In this document: positions 37,980 to 64,000 of the stretch, piece after piece | Position numbering within the stretch: position 1 is the stretch's first letter | Layout: every line of letters begins with the position of its first letter | Assembly (NCBI GenBank): GCA_016859345.1 | Contig: CM029123.1 | Span: forward strand, 5,851,501 to 5,915,500 | Direction: 5' to 3' | Length of the DNA: 64,000 bases | Source of the DNA: Istiophorus platypterus | Taxonomy: Eukaryota > Chordata > Actinopteri > Istiophoriformes > Istiophoridae | Program-made: the position numbers and the translations under genes | Notes under the pieces: generated by a model | Told to the model about the DNA's origin: nothing | The model's input: the letters and a program-made list of their open reading frames with translations, nothing else | Database searches by the model: none

Positions 37980-38620
37980 TCAATTATGTAATGGATTACT
38001 ATGACATTTTGTAAAGATATTTTTGGTCCTGAGACGATCTATCCTATTGACTTTGGTGATGCCCTGACTTTTCTTTAGGTGCCATGAGGCTGACACTTCA
38101 AGTTTTTAGTAAAATGTCTTGACAACTACGGGATGGATTGCCATGACATTAGGTTCAGATGTTCAGGATGAGCTGTAATAACTCTAACTGTTGACCCCTT
38201 AAATTTTCATCTGGTGCCATCATCAGGTCAAAATTTGAATTTGTCCAATACTTTGGTTTATGACCACATCCTTGCAAAACTATTACCGGGGGGAAATCAC
38301 ATATCATTTTGCTGATTCAAATCATTTCATTCAGGGCAGTTTAGAAGAAGCCTATATAAGTGCTGCATATAAAATAAGATCAGTAGCTTGTTGTTTACAA
38401 CTGATTTATGTGACTATGATTGTTTCAAATTATCACGAATGGCTTGAACAGTCTTTTAACAAGGAAGTAACATAGTATATATCAGAGCTGACTTCAGTAC
38501 CATTGGTGATTCAATATCAGCTTCAGATGTACTTTGTGTTTAGTGTTAATTAGCAAATGTTAGCATGCAAGAGCTACACTATGATATCGAAAATGGTAAA
38601 TGTTACCATGGAGACTCTAA
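37980..38620 (+). repeat. Dispersed fish repeat, copy B
   Basis: Shares atcatcaggtcaaa and ccaatactttggtttatgac with the copy near 15.1 kb, and extends through attagcaaatgttagcatgc and aaaatggtaaatgttacc. A partial tandem of related gacattttg / atggattac phrases lies at 37990-38160. Confidence 0.55.
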
Positions 38621-41600
38621 ATTACCGCAGGTGTTTGTGTGTCTTTGTGCGTCCCTGCCGTTTCCGTTGGATGGATTCCTGTTCCAGTGGGAAGTTTTAC
38701 TGAAAAAGAGCAGTATTTCTTTTGCTAAGCTGCTCCTATGTGATGGTGCAGCATGGAGCCTTACAATGCATCCACCAACGGGGAGACAGATGGCCCTGGT
38801 TCCCACAAAAGCTTTCACTGGTTATTTGGAATCAACAGTGATGCAGTGCATATCTCCACTGATGTAAATGAACAAGTCTTCAAGTCCCCTCAACAAAACT
38901 CTACACTTGGAAGAGAGGAGAGCAGAGGCTGCAAGGCTTTTAAAACATAAACAATTCCCATAATCCAGTTCTCTGACAGCTTCATTGGACCAAGTTATTT
39001 ACAGTGCAGCTCTGGAAATTGAAAATGTCCTGATTTAAGCTTGTTAAAACAGTGGGTCATGAAGTGGGTCAAGGCCACTTTAATGGCCAGAATCAATGAA
39101 TCTCCCCTTTGAAAAAATGCAAATCAAACTCCATTGGCTTCTGCAAAAATTGTCTCCTGTCTGTCTGTAGACTGCAGGTCATCAAAAAAGTAATTGGAGA
39201 AAATGAAAAAAACGCTGTGAGAAATCCCTCATTTCCAGAGTGGAGCCTGTTTAATTGCATTATCAATCTTTTACATGATTTCTCATAACACAATATGTGA
39301 CATGTGTGACAAAAATCCGTTTTAATGCATGTGATGCTTATCTAATGCCACTGAGAGCAGATCAACAACAAAAAATTGTTGTGCAGCAATAAAGCTTTGC
39401 ACAATGGCACAGAAGTTTCACAGTTACACACAGTATGCAGAAAAAACAGCCCATCAATTTGGCTGGTTTAAACTTGGCCTTTGAAAGAGACGGATAGCGC
39501 AGTGCTGCAAAGGTAGAGGAGTCATCATTATCTCTGTGTTTAGATGAGGAACCTGCTCCTGCAAAGTGCAGTGGCAGTCGGTAATTGCAGTGCCTCACTA
39601 AAGGCAGCATCAGCAGAGCCTCGAATGTCCCTTTTCCCTCATCGTACCTTAAAAGAAACATTAATAACATCCACCAAACTGACAATGTTATGCACACTGG
39701 ACCAAGACAAACGGCTGCAACACTGGGCCAAAGATCATCCATCTTCCGAAGCACTCTCATCTCACGTTTGTGCAGATGTGAGCAGATGAGAACAGAGAGA
39801 CTTATGGCTAAGTTTATGCACAGACTGTATACTGTATATTACTGGGCCATGTGACCAGTAGCTCCTTCAAAAACTGGAGCTTCTTTGAAAAGGAAATGGT
39901 CAAAGTGAGGTCAAGGGTCTAGCTACATGTAAATATGTCATGTACTGCATGTCGATAGTTGAGTCAGTCACATTAAAACATCATTAGAGGTTACATTTTT
40001 AGCATGCATCTGGACCTCATGGGAATAAAGCCCCTATCTTTAGTACTTTTAGTACTGTACTGATCTGCCTACTGGGCTACACAGAACTGTAATATTGACT
40101 TTGCAACTAATCTGTAGGTGTCTGTCCCTGTTACGCTAGTGGCAATGCCCGTTAAAGTCAATAAAGTACTTACCTAACACATTTATATTTACATTGGAGG
40201 TCAAACACTTTTAAGAAAGCAGTAATTTGAAAATCACTCTCTTGCTGACGGGGCCACAAGGGGCAATTACAGGATTATAAGATGTTGCCTACATTTCCCA
40301 AGATTCTCCCGAGAAAGTTGCTTTTAAGCTGCTTCAGTCAAGACTTAAATATGGGTCAAATGACTATGTGTCATGTGAAAGGAAACCTTCATAGCGAAAA
40401 ACCTAAAAAGAATTACTCACTGACTTTACCGTTCCTTTCAGCTCTATGGAGAATTTTAGCCCCTATAAGCTTGTTTTTTTTGGTTTTACGGCTGGCAACC
40501 TAAACCTTTTTTTGATTCACTGTCATTGTTTAGCAACATTGCTTCCAGCCACAGCAAGTAACTGTGTTTGGCTGATAAACTGTCTGTACTGACTGCCTAC
40601 CACCAAACAGTGGACAGAAAAAAAAAAATAAATAGTGATTAGCTGGTGAACATATTGGAGCACTAAAGGACCAGATTATTTTCTCAGGAGCTGCTAGGAC
40701 AAAAGTAGAAATGAAAGGGAAGGGGATATTGGACTTTTGTTTGGTGGCCAGACACTTGACTAGGATTGAATGCTTATGTTGCTGTGTGTCTGCCATATCA
40801 ACGGAAAAGGTGATAAACCGTCAATGGTCTCTTTACAGTTCATTTCCACTGTCCCCAAGTGGACAAAAGAATCCGTTCTTGCAGGGGTAAAAACTGTGGT
40901 TACAGAAAAGAACCAGCCCCCTTCAAAACAGTCAGCTTTTGTTTCCCTACAGCCACAAATGACAAGACACAAAAAGAGGATTTCTTCCAGCCTAATTTGC
41001 TCAGTGAAACTTAATATGTGCAAGTGAATGAAATAATAGCAACACTTATAATACAAATAATAAAAATATTGATGTTTTTTGTGTTTTTCTTTTCAAGATA
41101 TTAAGGAATAAAATGTGAATTTCTTTTCTATACCCGATGTATACTTTAGATTTATATATGACCTTTTTTATCCATAGAAGAATCTGTTAAACTGCATCTA
41201 GTTTGAACTTTGATAACATTAGTTACCATCAGCTACTGGTCATACCAGACCAAATAGGGCTTTAGCAGCAAAAACCCCTTTATGTTGCACTTTTTGTCTC
41301 TTAAAAAAAAACAGGTCATTTCATGTGAGCATTTTGACATGTCACAGTAGGAAAAGCACAGGTATAAATATTATTCGCTGGATGTCATTAAGCTGCTTTG
41401 GTTTCATGCTCTTTGTATTGGGCATGCTGGGACACTTACATAGGACAGAGCCATTATTAGTAACACATGTGCTTTCACATAATTAAATGCAAAATGCAAA
41501 AATCTCAGATAAATTCCCAGTGACATAATAAATATTTACATTTACGACTGTCCCCTGGGACTTAAAATATTGTTTGACTTGTTTGGCTCAAAATAAATCC

Positions 41601-43024
41601 CTTAGCTCAGTAGACAGGCACATTGATCAAGCTAATCTCACTATTTGCAGATTTACTGCAGTAACACAAGATTTATTTTCACTCTTGACCCAAAAGGTCT
41701 GAAGCTGAATTTGTTCCAACTTATTATTGCAGTACCCTCATAGTAAATTTTCCTGAAAGGAGAAACAGATACCAAAGGATTAATACTTTATTATTATCAT
41801 TTTTATTTTGTTCACAAGAAGCCATGATACAAGTAGTTTCCAATTCCTTGAAGGACCAAGAAGTATAAGAAAAACTTGTTTATCTGAACAAAACTCAAAC
41901 TATTGTTTTTCCAAAAATGCTGATGTGTGTGAGGTGTTTAAGAGTAAATTGCTGCTATTAATTTAAAGAGGCTGGAACAAACCTCAACTTTACTGATCTT
42001 CAGTCAATTAGATACTTAGAGGTTAACTTTCAACAACCAGAATGACGAACTCAAGGATCAACAAATGATAATTTCCCCTCAAATGTAAAAAATAGGCCTA
42101 TCTTGTAACCAAAATAACAAATGAAAAACAAACAGAGTTCAGATATGTTCAAGGGCGTGTGCAGTGAGAGTGAACATTCCTGTGAGGAATTTGTTAAAGT
42201 GAGTATGCAGCAGTGAATATACTTGAGCTTCATTCTGGCACAAATGCATCGCAAGTGCGACGCCAAAAGCACAGAACAGACAGAACCTATAAAAGTGGAC
42301 AGACTGTGGAGTCAGACTCTGAACAACATGCCAGAAGAAAGCACCGTGTGCAAAAAACAGATAGGAGCAAAGAAATCACATAGCATGTAGCCTGATAAAC
42401 ATCATCTAGAACACGAAACGCTCCTCACTGAACAAAGATGCACTGTCATCTTTATACAAATACATCTTCAGCATCATTTGTAATTTGTTATCCAGTGTTG
42501 ATGCACATACTATTGCTTAGAAAATAAGAAATATAAAAGATCTTTGGTAAATGATACACTTTACAAAAATGTACTGCAATGAGAAACAACAGTCATAAAA
42601 TATGAAAGGTGCTGCTGCTTTAAAATCTTAATAATTGAACAAACTATAGCATCCCCCAAAATTTTCCAGACTTTTCCTGCTTTGCTAATGATGAAAAATA
42701 CATCATGATGTTTGCAAAAGTGTAAAGTCAATAAAACTTCCCCTCCTCATACTGTATCTGAGCAACAACAGCAACAACAATACTAATTGGTAGTTGTGAA
42801 ATAATGCTTTCAAAGTGCAAATTTCAATCTTAAAGCCACATCTTTTATGTTTGTGAAAGACATTCTCTCACCATTGAGCTTTTGGTTTACAGCTGAACAC
42901 CAACAGAAAATTAGAGATTACACTGGGTTAAGATAAACTCAATGTATGAAATATAGAGTTAAAAAAGGACCTTCAAGTAAACTGGTTCGTGAAACACGAC
43001 GGTAGTTTGTTGTCAACCTACTGT

Positions 43025-43560
43025 ATAGTGCTTAAAGGAATAGTTTGACATTTTCGTAAATAGGCCGTAAATTTGCTTTCTGACAGAGAATTACATGAAA
43101 AGATTGATGCCAGTCACATGTCTGTATGCTAAATATGAGGAGAGCCATCTTAGCTCAGGTTAGTTTAGCTCAGGTTGTACAGACGTTATATCCTGGTTGT
43201 AGTGACGTCCTGGGGATTTTACTGGTTGCCTGGCAACCTCATAATGACAACAAGACTCCAGTTTTTGTGTAGTTTAAACAAACAATAAAATCTGAATTAA
43301 TGAGCGTTAGAGGTGCTTGTTCGTAGATTTTCATTAGCTTTGAACAGAGCTCGCTGCTATCCAGTTTTCAGTCTTTATGCTAAGCAAACCCATCTGCTGG
43401 ATAAAGCCTTATTGACTGATACCATTGTCACGTTTGTATATTAAATTTAGAGCTAAAGCCAGTTGAAAGTTAGCTTAGCTTAGCACGAAGACTGAAACTG
43501 TGGCAAACAGCTAGCCTATGAGCGGTAGCAATCTTCTATTCTATCACCCAGTATGAGAGC
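43025..43560. repeat. Compound dispersed repeat related to the ube3a-intron foldback
   Basis: Begins aaaggaatagtttgacattt and has gatgccagtcacatgtctgt, then inverted pieces (gtctttatgctaagc), then agttagcttagcttagcacg and acagctagcctatgagcgg. These are the same phrases as the repeats near 29.1-29.6 and 54.8 kb. Confidence 0.55.
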
Positions 43561-44451
43561 AAATTAATGTTTTTCCCAAATATCAAACCATTCTTTTAAA
43601 GTGAAACTGGCTGAAACTGTTAAACAGATCCAATGAGTCAATGGACACACACAGACACACACTCTCAGACACACACTCACATTCAAAAAGAGCATAATTT
43701 CTGGTAGATTTTTGCTGTATAAAGACTGAAACTAAAATGTCTTAGCATATGCTCCTAATGTGATTATGGTTAAAGCCTACAGCTCTCATAGTTTTTTTCA
43801 GTGGAATGTACTTTACAACATAACTGGTATAAACAAACCTTTCAGCATTTGAAATTTAGAACAAAAATCCAGCAACAAGACAAATGTGCACTGAATTGAA
43901 ATACTAAATTTGCTGATGTATGTAAAAATAAAACTCTGGGAGTATCTCCATGGAAACCCCCACACACAAAATCAAACATGTGACTTAAATCTATAACTCT
44001 TCTCTTCCCCAGGAATACCAATACTGATTTAAGGCCACAGTGGTATTTGATCCAGGTCTAGAGGATGAATGGGGTACCACAGCAGAGTGAAAACAGACTC
44101 CCTAATAACCCACCAGTGGAATGTATCTGCTCTGCTCCTCTTGAATTAAAACCTGATCAAGTACTGAGATGCTTCTTTGTAAAATAAAATTTTCTCAGGA
44201 TTGAAAAAAAAAAATAAAATAAAAATACAAAAAACAAACAAACAAAAACAAAACAAAACAGATGGGAGATATTCCAGTTCTTCCATCTCCAAAAACCTCA
44301 GAAATATCTTTAGCTTTAAACATCCATAATATTAAGTACCTATTTCTAGCTTTTATAAAAGAATTCTCCTTGAAAAATACAATATAATAAGATTTAAAAA
44401 AACTATTGTGCAAATTGGAGTTTGAGTTAACATACTTAAGACTCTAGGCCA

Positions 44452-64000
<19,549 letters not shown>

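Larger units (their letters stand above)
34011..44451. other. Intergenic interval between ube3a and atp10a
   Basis: About 10.4 kb of AT-rich DNA without a recognisable gene. It should hold the atp10a 3' UTR toward 44 kb and upstream ube3a regulatory sequence toward 34 kb. Contents recognised: a C-homopolymer at 34031-34044 and repeat copies near 34655-34800, 37980-38620 and 43025-43560. There is no SNRPN-like gene or snoRNA cluster that I could recognise. Confidence 0.6.

Noticed and set aside
39362..39760. 132-codon minus-strand open frame with hydrophobic stretches
   Set aside because: The sequence resembles no family I know, and a single open frame of this length is expected by chance in 64 kb. 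It could be revisited if transcripts exist.

Overview
This is a stretch of a ray-finned (teleost) fish chromosome. It carries multi-exon vertebrate genes with GT-AG introns, CpG-rich gene starts, long CA/TG microsatellites, and decayed Tc1/mariner elements and foldback repeats of the kind common in teleost genomes. There are no bacterial operons, CRISPR arrays or phage genes. I saw no tRNA or rRNA gene.

Four protein-coding genes can be supported by joining exons in frame across consensus splice sites. Left to right: (1) the 5' end of tmem131 on the minus strand: signal-peptide exon 5832-5955, then exons 2937-2998 and 2694-2734; the rest is off the left edge or was not found. (2) A complete cone-type cyclic-nucleotide-gated channel gene, cnga3, on the plus strand: noncoding exon ending 18135, then eight coding exons 20107-24424, about 730 residues. 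(3) A complete E3 ubiquitin ligase gene, ube3a, on the minus strand: CpG-island start near 33.5-34.0 kb, start codon split across exons at 32598/31508, stop at 26760, about 838 residues with the AZUL zinc finger and the HECT catalytic cysteine. (4) The 3' two-thirds of atp10a, a type V P4-ATPase lipid flippase, on the minus strand: 13 exons between 44452 and the right edge, with the DKTG phosphorylation exon and N-terminus beyond 64000.

The genes do not form a functional pathway. The interest is the order tmem131 - cnga3 - ube3a - atp10a. In humans UBE3A and ATP10A lie at 15q11-q13 (the Angelman/Prader-Willi region) while TMEM131 and CNGA3 lie together at 2q11. Finding all four side by side matches the ancestral vertebrate arrangement inferred before the imprinted domain was assembled in eutherians. 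cnga3 and ube3a converge tail to tail; ube3a and atp10a are in the same orientation, as in mammals.

The remainder is intronic or intergenic. 6.3-17.9 kb and 34.0-44.4 kb hold no gene I can support. They and the introns contain three decayed Tc1-like transposase copies, a foldback element of about 0.75 kb with arms of roughly 200 bp inside a ube3a intron, a head-to-head pair of one dispersed repeat in another ube3a intron, a short near-perfect hairpin, several copies of common fish dispersed repeats, and microsatellites. I found no convincing new biological system. The best leads are the synteny, a Lys/Asp/Glu coding minisatellite in cnga3, and the foldback structures in ube3a introns.
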